Below are positions 19,109 through 28,088 of a stretch of 64,000 nucleotides of DNA, in pieces (position 1 is the stretch's first letter; the number at the start of each line of letters is the position of its first letter). This stretch comes from Microcoleus sp. FACHB-68 (GTDB taxonomy: Bacteria; Cyanobacteriota; Cyanobacteriia; Cyanobacteriales; Oscillatoriaceae). The notes beneath the pieces are model-generated. The model ran no database searches and was not told the DNA's origin. It was given only the letters and a program-made list of their open reading frames with translations. The DNA lies in the NCBI RefSeq assembly GCF_014695715.1, contig NZ_JACJOT010000009.1, positions 1 through 64,000 on the forward strand, given 5' to 3'. Position numbers and translations under genes: made by a program.

Positions 19109-21523
19109 ATGAAGGAACTGGAGCGGCAAACAGCCTCACAAACAGCGGAGGAGGCAGCAGTTGAGCGAGGCATTGCTGAAGCCCGCGAACACTTCCTTGA
19201 GCTTGTGCGGGGACTCGATGCCATTGTGTGGGAGATGGATGCTGCTACATGGAAGTTCACCTTCGTCAGTGATCGTGCCGAAGCAATTCTTGGCTACCCT
19301 ATCAGTCAGTGGGATGAGGAACCCAATTTCTGGCAACACCGGCTCCTCCATCCAGAAGATCGCAACGGGTGCGTTGAGTTGTTTATGTGCGCCATCAGTG
19401 AAGGGCTAGATCGCCAATTTCAATACCGGGCAATTGCCGCTGATGGACGCACTGTCTGGCTCAAAGATTGCCTGCAAGTTGTGCGCGACAAAAGCGGCTG
19501 CGTCAAGCTGTTGCGCGGTGTGGCAGTCGATATTACCCAAGAAAAACTCACTGAAGAAGAAAATCAGCAACTTTTGCAAGAACGCGCCGCACGAGTTGAA
19601 GTTGAGAAAGTTCAAGAAGCCCTTTGCAAAAGTGAAGAACGCTATCGCCGCCTTGTTGAAGCGATCTGTCAAATCATTTGGGACACCAAAGCTGAGGGTG
19701 AATTCGTTAACCCTCAGCCCGGTTGGAGTGCTTTCACCGGCCAAAGTTTTGACGAGTTGAAAGGCTGGGGCTGGCTCAATGCGATTCACCCTGATGATCA
19801 AGCGCACACTGCCGCCGTGTGGGGTGCTGCCCTTGCCAACCGCACCCTCTACGAGGTTGAACACCGGCTGTTGCGTTACGATGGCGAATACCGAGATATG
19901 AGCGTGCGGGCAGTGCCGGTGTTAGAAGCCGACGGCAGCGTTCGAGAGTGGGTTGGCGTTCACACCGATATTACCGACCGCAAACGCGCTGAAAATGCCC
20001 TCAAGGAAAGTGAACACCGCTACGCACAGATCCTTGATTCATTGCAAGATATGGTGTTTTGTAAAGCTGCCAACTCAGTCGTCGTCTACGCCAATAAAGC
20101 CGCTTGTAACTACTATGGAAAAACTCAGGAGGAGCTTCGCGGCATCACAGACGTACCTTTCAATGAACTCGATTATACCCAACAGTACCTTAAAGACGAC
20201 TTGCAAGTTTTCACCACCGGCCAGCCGGTTGAAATATTAGAAGAACCCAACGTTCGCGCAGACGGTCAAACGCGTTTCTTTCACACAATTAAATGCCCCA
20301 TCTTTGATACAAACGGCAATGTTGTTGAAATTGTAGGTGTTTCTCGCGACATCACCGACCGTAAGCAAGAGGGGGAGGTGCGAGAGCGAGCTTTAGCTGA
20401 AGCCGAAGCAGCACGTGCTGAACTGCAACGGGTATTTATGCAAGCGCCGGCAGCCATTGCAACCACGCGTGGGCCAAGCCATATTACAGAAACGTTGAAC
20501 CCGCTATATATGCAGATTTTGGGTAATCGCAATATCATCGGCAAGCCGGTTCGTGAGGCATTTCCAGACTTGGAAGGGCAAGGTTTCTTTGAGTTATTAG
20601 ATCAAGTTTATGCCACTGGAATCGCCTTTGTCGGCAACGAAATGCCGTCAGTTTTCGACCGTAAAGGGGATGGCGTTTTAGAAGAAAGCTTTTGGAATTT
20701 TGTCTACCAACCGTTATTCGATGTTGACAATCAAGTTTATGGCATTATGACCCACGCAGTCGAAGTCACTGACCAAGTACGAGCCAGACAAGAAATTGAG
20801 AAAAAAGCCGAGGAACTTGCTCGTTTAAGTGAAGCCTTGGAGCGCAGCAATCAAGAATTAGAGCAGTTTGCTTATGTCACTTCTCATGATTTAAAAGCAC
20901 CCTTGCGAGGCATTGCAAGTTTATCGGAATGGATAGAAGAAGACATGGGAGAACACCTCACTAGAGAATCCCGCAAACACATGATTTTGCTGCGTGGGCG
21001 AGTTCACCGCATGGAAGCTTTGATTGAGGGAATTTTGCAATATTCTCGTGCCGGTCGCCTGCAAGTTACCGAGACGGTGAATGTTAAAACTTTGTTATCT
21101 GAATCAATCGATTTGCTCGCACCGCCCCCTGAAGCAAAGATTATCGTTGAGCCGGAAATGCCCATCCTAAAGACTGAGCGGGTGCCATTGCAGCAAGTAT
21201 TTATGAACTTAATTAACAATGCGATCAAGCACGCACAAAAATCTGATATTTGTGTGCGAGTGGGAGGACGCAAAGTTGGAAAATATTATGAGTTCTGTGT
21301 CTCTGATAATGGCCCTGGAATTGCGCCTGAGTATCATCAAAAAATTTGGGTAATCTTTCAAAGGTTAGAATCACGAGATAAGCACGAAGGCACCGGCATT
21401 GGTCTTTCAGTGGTGAAGAAAATTATTGAAAGCCGAGGCGGCAAGGTTTGGATTGAGTCTGAAGTGGGTGCCGGCGCAGCTTTCTATTTTACATGGCCCA
21501 AAGACTTATCCGGGAAATTATAA
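19109..21523 (+). CDS. Multi-PAS sensor histidine kinase
   Basis: 804 residues from ATG 19109, with AAGGA 11 bp upstream; no membrane segment, so cytoplasmic. Four PAS/PAC units can be read: about 30-150, 178-300, 302-430 and 440-560, the first three each ending in the usual (V)DIT(D/Q)(R/E)K linker. A short coiled coil (about 560-590) leads to the dimerisation domain with the phosphoacceptor His in TSHDLKAPLRG (about 597). The ATP-binding domain has the N box NLINNAIKHA, the G1 box SDNGPGIAP and the G2 box GTGIGLSVVKKI. The HDLKAPLR form is that of phytochrome-type kinases. There is no receiver domain and no adjacent response regulator, so it is an orphan kinase of unknown signal. Confidence 0.93.
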   Translation: MKELERQTASQTAEEAAVERGIAEAREHFLELVRGLDAIVWEMDAATWKFTFVSDRAEAILGYPISQWDEEPNFWQHRLLHPEDRNGCVELFMCAISEGLDRQFQYRAIAADGRTVWLKDCLQVVRDKSGCVKLLRGVAVDITQEKLTEEENQQLLQERAARVEVEKVQEALCKSEERYRRLVEAICQIIWDTKAEGEFVNPQPGWSAFTGQSFDELKGWGWLNAIHPDDQAHTAAVWGAALANRTLYEVEHRLLRYDGEYRDMSVRAVPVLEADGSVREWVGVHTDITDRKRAENALKESEHRYAQILDSLQDMVFCKAANSVVVYANKAACNYYGKTQEELRGITDVPFNELDYTQQYLKDDLQVFTTGQPVEILEEPNVRADGQTRFFHTIKCPIFDTNGNVVEIVGVSRDITDRKQEGEVRERALAEAEAARAELQRVFMQAPAAIATTRGPSHITETLNPLYMQILGNRNIIGKPVREAFPDLEGQGFFELLDQVYATGIAFVGNEMPSVFDRKGDGVLEESFWNFVYQPLFDVDNQVYGIMTHAVEVTDQVRARQEIEKKAEELARLSEALERSNQELEQFAYVTSHDLKAPLRGIASLSEWIEEDMGEHLTRESRKHMILLRGRVHRMEALIEGILQYSRAGRLQVTETVNVKTLLSESIDLLAPPPEAKIIVEPEMPILKTERVPLQQVFMNLINNAIKHAQKSDICVRVGGRKVGKYYEFCVSDNGPGIAPEYHQKIWVIFQRLESRDKHEGTGIGLSVVKKIIESRGGKVWIESEVGAGAAFYFTWPKDLSGKL

Positions 21524-21531
21524 TTTATTGA

Positions 21532-21633
21532 TATAGCAATCCTAAATTGGTTGTAATTTTTATAGCGAGCAAGATGCCGGCACTCCAGCTTTTTCGGGTG
21601 ATGAGCCTTAACCAATCACAGAGAATTGCTATA
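21532..21633. repeat. 102-bp palindromic element (MITE-like)
   Basis: Nested inverted repeats bound this intergenic stretch: TATAGCAAT (21532-21540) pairs with ATTGCTATA (21625-21633), and inside it ATTGGTT (21546-21552) pairs with AACCAAT (21610-21616). The spacers between the two arm pairs are 5 and 8 bp. It has no coding capacity. It looks like a dispersed small palindromic repeat or the remains of a miniature transposable element. It could also form a stem at the end of the kinase transcript. Confidence 0.5.
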
Positions 21634-21663
21634 GTTTATTAAAAGTAAAATACGCTTAAATTA

Positions 21664-21999
21664 TTAGACAGAGTCTTGCTGAGGGTTATCTTTAATCATT
21701 TGCCGAATATCATCTAGCGGTGATTCGGGTTCATCTGGATAAAATTCTAAAACTAATTTAACTTTTAATCTGCCTTTCCGCCATTTTGAAGAACCTAATT
21801 TTAATAACTCGCAGGGAATCCCTTCATTTAGAAAAATTTCTCGTGAATTTAACGCACTAAGCAAATATTTATGCAAAATCTCTGAGATACTAGAAAGTTT
21901 AACTATAGGATATGGCCAGCAAGCGGTAGTATCATTCTTATTTACTAAATTCAAAAGATCTTCAGCTTTATCATTTAATACTTCAAATTCATCTGTCAT
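21664..21999 (-). CDS. KGK domain protein
   Basis: 111 residues. The start is set by GGAGG (22005-22009) 5 bp before ATG 21999, not by the TTG 12 bp further upstream. The C-terminal half contains the Lys-Gly-Arg version of the KGK signature (SSKWRKGRLKVKLVLEFYPDE) followed by the SPLDDIRQ end seen in this cyanobacterial family. Function of the family is unknown. It is divergent from the DUF72 gene, with only about 54 bp between the two starts. Confidence 0.7.
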   Translation of the reverse strand: MTDEFEVLNDKAEDLLNLVNKNDTTACWPYPIVKLSSISEILHKYLLSALNSREIFLNEGIPCELLKLGSSKWRKGRLKVKLVLEFYPDEPESPLDDIRQMIKDNPQQDSV

Positions 22000-22053
22000 G
22001 TTAACCTCCAACAGTTTTAGTTAGAATTGATAAAAATATTCTACTATAAAAGC

Positions 22054-22905
22054 ATGAACTTCTTTATTGGGTGCGCGGTTTGGGCTTATAAAGGCTGGGT
22101 GGGAGAACTTTATCCACCGGCATCTAAACCAAAAGACTTTTTGCAACTATATAGCCGGCGATTTACAACTGTTGAAGGCAACACCACATTTTACGCGATT
22201 CCAGATAAAGAAACCGTTGCACGATGGAAAGCAGAAACACCGAAAGGTTTTGAATTTTGTCTCAAATTGCCGCGAGATTTAACCCATAACGGTTTGCTGC
22301 AATCTTCCATACCGGCAGCTTTAAAATTTTTAGAACAAATGCAAGAATTGGGCAATCGTCTCGGCCCGATCTTCGCCCAACTTCCCCCCAGCTACAGCCC
22401 AGAATTACTCGACGATCTCACCGGCTTTCTTGAAGCTTGGCCGCGAAATGCCCCCTTAGCCTTAGAAGTGCGTCATGCTGACTGGTTCAAAGAACCTCAC
22501 ATCGGCAAATTAAATGCAGTTTTGCAAGACTTAGGCATTGGGCGAGTATTGCTAGATACTAGACCTGTTTATAGCAGTCCAGAGGACGCCCAGTTGCATT
22601 TATACCGGCGCAAACCCCAACTGCCGGTGCAACCCACGATCACAGCACCCTTTAGCCTGATCCGCTTTATCAGCCATCCCAGCCGGCAGTACAACCAAGA
22701 ATTTTTAGAGGAATGGGTTTCCTTAGTTGATGGATACTTGCGTCAAGGCATCCGGGTTTATTTCTTTGTCCACTGCCCAGTTGATGAAAAATCACCCGGA
22801 ACCGCCCGTTATTTCCAACAGTTACTTGAACAGCAGAATGCGCCGGTGCCGGCACTTCCTTGGGACACGATTGAGCAGACACCGACTCAGTTAAATTTGT
22901 TTTGA
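22054..22905 (+). CDS. DUF72 (YecE-like) TIM-barrel protein
   Basis: 283 residues from ATG 22054; the frame is open 27 bp further upstream, but MNFFIGCAVWAYKGW is the conserved start of the family. Hallmarks: GCAVWAYKGWVGELYPP (1-20), the VEGNTTFYAIP segment (about 40-55), the FEFCLKLPRDLTH strand (about 70), and the LALEVRHADWF strand (about 140). DUF72 proteins adopt a TIM-barrel fold; no reaction is firmly established. The gene ends 10 bp before a block of heptamer repeats. Confidence 0.88.
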   Translation: MNFFIGCAVWAYKGWVGELYPPASKPKDFLQLYSRRFTTVEGNTTFYAIPDKETVARWKAETPKGFEFCLKLPRDLTHNGLLQSSIPAALKFLEQMQELGNRLGPIFAQLPPSYSPELLDDLTGFLEAWPRNAPLALEVRHADWFKEPHIGKLNAVLQDLGIGRVLLDTRPVYSSPEDAQLHLYRRKPQLPVQPTITAPFSLIRFISHPSRQYNQEFLEEWVSLVDGYLRQGIRVYFFVHCPVDEKSPGTARYFQQLLEQQNAPVPALPWDTIEQTPTQLNLF

Positions 22906-22914
22906 AGTTGTAAT

Positions 22915-23115
22915 AGAGGGGGATTGGGCATGGGGGATTGGGCATGGGGCATGGGGCATGGGGCATGGGGGATTGGGCAAGGCTTCGCCAACAAGAACGG
23001 TAGGGGCATGGTGCATGGGGCATGGGGGATTGGGCATGGGGCATTGAAAACTCAGAACTCCATATCCCCACTCATTCCTCAAAACTTCTCTTCCCAACTC
23101 AAAACTCACTCCTCA
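22915..23115. repeat. Short tandem heptamer repeats (GGGGCAT and CTCAAAA types)
   Basis: From 22915 to about 23045 the sequence is built from GGGGCAT, GGGGATT and related heptamers. Inside lies a non-heptamer module containing CAAGGCTTCGCCAAC (22979-22993). From about 23046 to 23115 it changes to CTCA-type units (AACTCAAAACTCACTCCTCA). These are the STRR-type repeats known from filamentous cyanobacteria. Open frames here on both strands (GMGHGAWG-like and PMPHAPCP-like) are repeat artefacts. The IS982 element begins directly at the right edge. Confidence 0.85.
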
Positions 23116-23116
23116 A

Positions 23117-24085
23117 CCTGAGTTCGGGATAAGGAAGGGACAAGCAAGTAAGCTAGAAGTCATCACACAACAGCAATACTTGCTCGTCCCATGCCCCGTC
23201 TAGAAGAACTATTTTGCGCTGTCGATGATTTCTGTCTTCTTTTTGAACCTATGTGGCATAAACAACTGATGGGGGATGGACTCAAACACCGTCACCGCCC
23301 TCGTCGGCTATGCCTAAGTGAAATCATGACCATCATGATTGCATTTCATCAATCCCATTACCGGAACTTCAAAGCGTTTTACCTCCATCAAGTCATGGGA
23401 CAGTGGCATCAAGCCTTTCCCGGCGTTGGTCAGTTATCAACGCTTTGTAGAATGGATGCCCTCCACAAGTCATGCCTTTGAGTATCTATCTCCACACTTG
23501 TTTTGGTGAGTGGAAAGGGGTGTCTGTAATGGACTCTACCAAGATTGGGGTGTGTCACAACCGACGGATTAAAAAGCACAAAGTCTTCAAGGATATCGGC
23601 AGGCGGGGCAAGACTTCTGTGGATTGGTTCAAAGGTTTTAAGCGACATCTGGTTTGTAATGACCTTGGGGAACTACTGAATATCGCTGTGACTCCTGGGA
23701 ATTGCATTTGACCGTCAACCTGTCCTCAATCTGCTCAAAGGGTTATCTGGTAAGGTGGTGGCTGAGCGAGGCTATATATCTCAGAAGTTGTTTGAGCAAC
23801 TGTTAACCAATGTGGGGATTCAACTGATTACCAAGCCGAAACGCAATATGAAAAATAAGCTGATCACACTGATGGATAAGCTGCTCACTCGTAAACGCTC
23901 GATGATTGAGACAATTACCCTTCCAACTGAAAAACATTTCTCAGATTGAGCATTCCAGGCATCGCAGTCCGGTCAACTTCTTGGTCAATTTGGTCTGTGG
24001 ATTGATTGCCTATTGCCATCAGCCCAAGAAGCCCTCTCTCAATATCAATGCGTTTTTCCTCCCTTCGGCTTAACCCGAACTCAGG
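23117..24085 (+). mobile_element. IS982-family element, decayed
   Basis: The ends are inverted repeats: CCTGAGTTCGGG at 23117-23128 and its complement at 24074-24085. The interior encodes a broken IS982 transposase. The left end is embedded in CTCA-type repeats. No target duplication was found, since the flanks differ. A second copy of the same left end lies in opposite orientation at 29591-29711. Confidence 0.85.
23191..24073 (+). pseudogene. IS982 transposase, several frameshifts
   Basis: Pieces of one IS982 transposase occur in different frames. The N-terminal part runs from ATG 23191 (PRLEELFCAVDDFC...) to about 23425. A short piece in another frame (LVSYQRFVEWMPS) follows to about 23490. 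The catalytic part (VMDSTKIGVCHNRRIKKHK ... GKTSVDWFKGFKRH) ends near 23711. The segment AERGYISQKLFEQLL...KPKRNMKNK runs to about 23949, and the C-terminal residues (CGLIAYC-type end) are in yet another frame. At least four disruptions, including a stop after PGNCI, make the gene non-functional. Confidence 0.88.
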
Positions 24086-24200
24086 TTAAAAATAAACAGG
24101 GTTGTTTTTTAACAGAATAATGAGCAAAAAAAAACAGAATCATGCTGAAATCTTTGCTATGTAATTTTTAACCTGTCACGAATCAACTCACACCGCTGGA

Positions 24201-25295
24201 CTAGCCCAATGGTGTGTAGATATCTTCCGAGTTAGGATTGAGATAGGGACGCTCTGGGTCAAGCCCCAAGCGCTCAAAGTGTTGGATGATATATTTCATC
24301 CGAGCTTCTTTTGATTCATCACCGTTTTGATGAGCTTCAAGCATTGCATTGGCAACAATTTCGCAGCGGTTTTCTCCAAACTGTTGTTGCAGTCCGAACT
24401 GTAGTTCAGAAGCAGGATGCTCGGCTAACCCAATACCAGGCGCGAGTGCTTTGGTAAATATGGGAACCTGCTTCTGAAAATGGCATTTATTTTCTGCATA
24501 AATCGCTTGTAAGACTGGTAAAAGAATTTCTTTGTATTGGTAAGACTCGTCTGGGTTAAAAGGAAACTTGAGGAATCCTGAGTTATACAATCTGTAGTTC
24601 AAAGGGTTGTGTAATACCTCGAAGGCGAAGGGGATTTTTACTTCATTCAATTTTGTAGTTACGCACTTCATAGCCCAAACAGCAGCTTCAGGGCTGAAGT
24701 TGAAATAAACAACTATTCCGTCACTGTAAAACTTTAGAGGGGGTACACCACCTATGCCATCGCCATTTGCTCTATACCTATTTCCATTAATAAAGCTAGA
24801 AGGTAACGATATTGCTACTGGCTCGCTTACAGTAGCTGATTGCAAGGCTAAAGGAAGATGACGCTCTCGCTGGATGTGTAGCATCACACCATCGAATTCT
24901 ACGGCAAGGCTACCATCAACTTCCTGTCTTATGATGCGGTATCCTGGATGAAACCAACCTCTCCCTTTATTGTTCTTGTCCAGTTGTTCATAAAATTCCC
25001 AGTCTATTTCTCGGGAATCTATTTCTTGTATAATTTGTTCGTTCGTCTTAATTCCTGGGCTTACTTCTCTGATACGCGAACCTTCAAAGTAAATGCTATG
25101 TATAAATTTTAATAACTCCGAGTTTAAATACTTATCCTGAATTTCCCTCGGCATTTTTTGCAGTTGTGCCACAGTAGCAGCAGGAGTTTCTATAGGAAGA
25201 TAGTAAGAATGACTGATGCGGAATTCGGAGGATTCTATTTGAATATTGTCAGCAATATCATGTAAAGTCTCCTGTAAAGTGGGTGGGAATTGCAT
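24201..25295 (-). CDS. HopA1-family lyase-like protein, copy 1 (RiPP dehydration)
   Basis: 364 residues, soluble. TAGGAG 8 bp upstream supports ATG 25295. The C-terminal third has the block shared with its paralogue at 26929-28050: FTKALAPGIGLAEHP (about 285-300), FGENRCEIVANAMLEA (about 310-330), and RPYLNPNSEDIYT at the end. HopA1-like proteins act in class V lanthipeptide and thioviridamide-type pathways as the lyase that removes phosphate from Ser/Thr to give dehydroamino acids, paired with a separate kinase. Here it follows a kinase-like gene by 55 bp, last in a five-gene minus-strand set with a precursor peptide. The match is by family pattern; the plant-pathogen effector annotation of the family would be misleading here. 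Confidence 0.75.
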   Translation of the reverse strand: MQFPPTLQETLHDIADNIQIESSEFRISHSYYLPIETPAATVAQLQKMPREIQDKYLNSELLKFIHSIYFEGSRIREVSPGIKTNEQIIQEIDSREIDWEFYEQLDKNNKGRGWFHPGYRIIRQEVDGSLAVEFDGVMLHIQRERHLPLALQSATVSEPVAISLPSSFINGNRYRANGDGIGGVPPLKFYSDGIVVYFNFSPEAAVWAMKCVTTKLNEVKIPFAFEVLHNPLNYRLYNSGFLKFPFNPDESYQYKEILLPVLQAIYAENKCHFQKQVPIFTKALAPGIGLAEHPASELQFGLQQQFGENRCEIVANAMLEAHQNGDESKEARMKYIIQHFERLGLDPERPYLNPNSEDIYTPLG

Positions 25296-25350
25296 GATAG
25301 ATACTCCTACATCCTGTTGTAACAGGATATTGAATCAAAAATTATAAAAT

Positions 25351-26496
25351 TTAAATTGACAGGAATTTTTCTGGTTTGCATAGTAATTGTGCAGCAATGA
25401 AAAAATAGAGGTTCTGGTGATTTAAAGCAATCTGTGGCTGAAGTTGAAACTCTGTTAAGAGTTGATAAATTAAACCAAGCCCAGCAAACTGAATAACCCG
25501 TTTGATAAATTCCGGATAATCTTCTAAAACTTTTGGGTAAGTATTGATATAAGCTTTGGTCATGGCTACAATTGAAGGACGAACGACTTCTAGAGGGATT
25601 GTGGCTAGCTGTATAGATTTTTTTATTTCAATAGCAGGATGCACAATCATACTATCTATCCATAAGAGAAAATAGCCAAGAATTGCTTTTCCTAAATCGC
25701 AAGCCGGATCGCCCCAACTATATGCTTCCCAATCACTAAGCTTAATTATGCTCTTATCAGAATGCTGAATTTCCGATACACAATTCTCCCAATTCTGGGG
25801 TATGAAAATTTTATGAAATTGAATATTATTGTGTGTTAAGCAGCAGTGGCGATGATTCAACACCAGCTCTGTAACTACTTCCCTCACAGCTTCAGATTTT
25901 TGAAAAATACCAAGAAATCTCCAACAAACAGCTTGAGTCTTCTTTAAACTCTCAGGTTCAATCCGGCTGACAAGATAGTCAGAAAGATAATCAGGATAAG
26001 GAAGTTGGTAGTGAAGTTGGCTTTCTGAAACCTCAGACACAAAAGTGTGGCACTGCTGAGAATTTATTGTTTCAGAATGGAGTTTTGCTAAAGTAGTTCC
26101 AACTAATTCGGCTAGAAAATTTGGCAAAGATTCCTGATTTTTGTAGTATTTTTTTAGCGAAATATAATCAAATGGAAATTTGTATATTAGTATCAAATTG
26201 CTTTCATCAAAATAAAGTAATTCTGGAGTTAGTGACGAGACGTAATCTAAACTCTTATCAGACTGCAAAAAGTTATAAATGTGCCACTCTTTCCAAATTC
26301 TAATATCCTTATAAAGCCCGCTATAATGAGGAGTCTGTTTAACAAATAGCTTTCCTAGATTTCTCGGCAGCTCAATGACCCAATTAGAAGCTTTGCTACT
26401 AAGGTCAATTGTTAGATACTCTAAATCATCTTTCTGACATATAGCAGCATCTACTAAGTAATGGAATAAGTTTTTATAGTTTAGATTGATAGTCAC
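25351..26496 (-). CDS. Aminoglycoside-phosphotransferase-like protein, probable pseudokinase (RiPP cluster)
   Basis: 381 residues with the APH/choline-kinase fold pattern. The N-lobe lysine is kept in KLFVKQ, and the metal-binding Asp in KLSDWEAYSWGDPACDLG (about 250). The catalytic loop reads THNNIQFHKIF (about 219) where the paralogue at 28089-29234 has THNDLKLNNIL: the catalytic Asp is Asn, and the Asn five residues later is Lys. I checked the AAT codon directly. Both losses predict little or no phosphotransfer, so this protein may be a scaffold, leader-binding or regulatory partner of the active kinase. It lies 150 bp after the precursor gene and 55 bp before a HopA1-like lyase. Confidence 0.75.
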   Translation of the reverse strand: MTINLNYKNLFHYLVDAAICQKDDLEYLTIDLSSKASNWVIELPRNLGKLFVKQTPHYSGLYKDIRIWKEWHIYNFLQSDKSLDYVSSLTPELLYFDESNLILIYKFPFDYISLKKYYKNQESLPNFLAELVGTTLAKLHSETINSQQCHTFVSEVSESQLHYQLPYPDYLSDYLVSRIEPESLKKTQAVCWRFLGIFQKSEAVREVVTELVLNHRHCCLTHNNIQFHKIFIPQNWENCVSEIQHSDKSIIKLSDWEAYSWGDPACDLGKAILGYFLLWIDSMIVHPAIEIKKSIQLATIPLEVVRPSIVAMTKAYINTYPKVLEDYPEFIKRVIQFAGLGLIYQLLTEFQLQPQIALNHQNLYFFIAAQLLCKPEKFLSI

Positions 26497-26646
26497 GAAA
26501 AGCTTTTTTGTGCTGAGCGGGCGAGTATACTTTATAACTTCTTAATTTCCCAAAACAAGTATAGAGCGAGTATTAACCCGCCCTATATTTATTCAGACCA
26601 AATTCAATTTATATAACAAATGTCAAGTTTTGAACAGGAAATTGAA

Positions 26647-26838
26647 TTAACCACACAATAGTAAGCTAAGGTTGCTTGGTTGAGGAGCCGGCCCACCACA
26701 ATTTCTTTGAACTCCACCTCTTACTTGCTGTAATTCATCATCGGTCAGTTCATTCAAGAAGCTTTCGGAATCGGCAAAGAAGTCAGTTCCGGCGATTGTC
26801 ACGTCATTATTTTCGTCATTATTTTTGGGATTAATCAT
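26647..26838 (-). CDS. Double-glycine RiPP precursor peptide with SxxSxxxC core
   Basis: 63 residues, with AAGGA 7 bp before ATG 26838. Residues 1-42 form an acidic leader ending in ELTDDELQQVRGG, the double-glycine type removed by peptidase-containing ABC transporters. The predicted core (43-63) is VQRNCGGPAPQPSNLSLLLC plus a final Gly. It holds Cys47, Ser55, Ser58 and Cys62. Ser55-x2-Ser58-x3-Cys62 is exactly the S-x2-S-x(2-5)-C pattern that forms labionin in class III lanthipeptides; plain lanthionine from Ser58 or Ser55 to Cys62 is the alternative. Cys47 could stay free or form a disulfide. It sits between two kinase/HopA1 gene pairs on the same strand, which supports its role as their substrate. 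Confidence 0.8.
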   Translation of the reverse strand: MINPKNNDENNDVTIAGTDFFADSESFLNELTDDELQQVRGGVQRNCGGPAPQPSNLSLLLCG

Positions 26839-26928
26839 TTGAGTTTCCTTTCAATGTGTAGTTGATTGCTATTATACGGTACAGTATTCTCCCGTAGGAA
26901 GTTCTTCTGCCATAAGAGCTAATCTTCA

Positions 26929-28050
26929 TCAAAACTTCATATTCGTAGTATATATATCAAGAGAATTAGCATTCAGGTAGGGACGCAGCAATTCAACTCC
27001 CAAAAGTGAAAATTGCTGGAGGATAGAGGTCATCCGCGCCTCTGGGGAGTCATCAAGCGAGTGCCAAGCCTCGAGCAAGCCATTGGCAACTATTTGGCAG
27101 CGGTTCATCCCAAAGCTTTCTTGGTCGGCAAATTTGTGGTCTGGTTCCTCAGCTAGACCAACGCCTGGTGCCAGGAACTTGGTGAATAAGGGGACATCTG
27201 TGTTAAAGTGCGCTTTTGTTTGTGCATAAACACTCTCAAGAACCTGCCCGATGGCTTCATAGTGACTCTTCTCGAAATAGAGGACGCCTGAGTCATAGCG
27301 CTGATAGTCACCTGGGTTGTATAGCGTCTTAAAATGAAAGGGAATCGAGATGTTGTTTAACTGCTGCGTCAGACTGTCCATGACTGCTACAGCACCTTCT
27401 GGGTTGAAATTGAAGTAAATTCGCACAATTTCTGGTTCGCGCGTAGGATGACTCTCACTCCGCAGTCCTGCATTGCCAACTGCCACGTAGAACCCGTTTT
27501 GCACTAAATTACGAGGCATCCGGATCGCTACCAAGTCACCGATAGCGGCATTTTCGGCGAGTTGCAGATGCTTCTGTGGGTTAATGTGTAAAGTCAAACC
27601 GCCCTTAGTCACAGCAAGAGTACGGTCACTTGCTTGCCTCACTACAGACCAACCTGGGTCGAAATAGCCAGTACCCCGATTGCACTCGTGCAACCGATCG
27701 TAAAATGCTATGTCTACTCCTAAGCGGGTGTTGTTTTCTAAATCCTGGTGCAGTGGCAAACGATCTGAATCGGTATCGAGTGCGAAAAGCGAGCGCATAG
27801 AGCCGTTGTAATAGATACCGTAGAGAAACGATCGCAGTTGCAGGCTCAAATACTTATTCTGAATATCCGCAGGCATTCGCTGGAACCGGACGACCACTTC
27901 ATCTGGTAATTCTAAGGGTTTGTAATTGGGATGGCGAATACAGAAGTTGGAGTGGATTTGCACATTGTTAACAATGTCTTGCAAACTCTCCAGTAGCTGT
28001 TGTGAAGCAAAATCTGGCTCTTGAGTTTGTGAAAAATTTTGTAGTTGCAT
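26929..28050 (-). CDS. HopA1-family lyase-like protein, copy 2 (RiPP dehydration)
   Basis: 373 residues from ATG 28050. The frame is open to 28185, but homology to copy 1 begins only at MQLQNFSQ. Shared blocks: QRMPADIQNKYLSLQLRSFLYGIYYNGS (in copy 1 QKMPREIQDKYL...), FNFNPEGAV, FTKFLAPGVGLAEEP, FGMNRCQIVANGLLEA and RPYLNANSLDIYT. All conserved charged and Cys positions that I can align with copy 1 are kept, so both copies may be active. It starts 38 bp after the kinase gene and ends 90 bp before the precursor gene. Predicted role: elimination of phosphate from the phosphorylated precursor. Confidence 0.75.
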   Translation of the reverse strand: MQLQNFSQTQEPDFASQQLLESLQDIVNNVQIHSNFCIRHPNYKPLELPDEVVVRFQRMPADIQNKYLSLQLRSFLYGIYYNGSMRSLFALDTDSDRLPLHQDLENNTRLGVDIAFYDRLHECNRGTGYFDPGWSVVRQASDRTLAVTKGGLTLHINPQKHLQLAENAAIGDLVAIRMPRNLVQNGFYVAVGNAGLRSESHPTREPEIVRIYFNFNPEGAVAVMDSLTQQLNNISIPFHFKTLYNPGDYQRYDSGVLYFEKSHYEAIGQVLESVYAQTKAHFNTDVPLFTKFLAPGVGLAEEPDHKFADQESFGMNRCQIVANGLLEAWHSLDDSPEARMTSILQQFSLLGVELLRPYLNANSLDIYTTNMKF

Positions 28051-28088
28051 GATAGTTTTGTCGTGGCTAAAAATTAATAGCAGTAGGT

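Noticed and set aside
19136-19864. Minus-strand open frames opposite the multi-PAS kinase
   Set aside because: Shadow frames of a well-supported coding sequence.
22670-23121. Open frames encoding PMPHAPCP- or GMGHGAWG-like repeats
   Set aside because: Direct translation of heptamer repeats.
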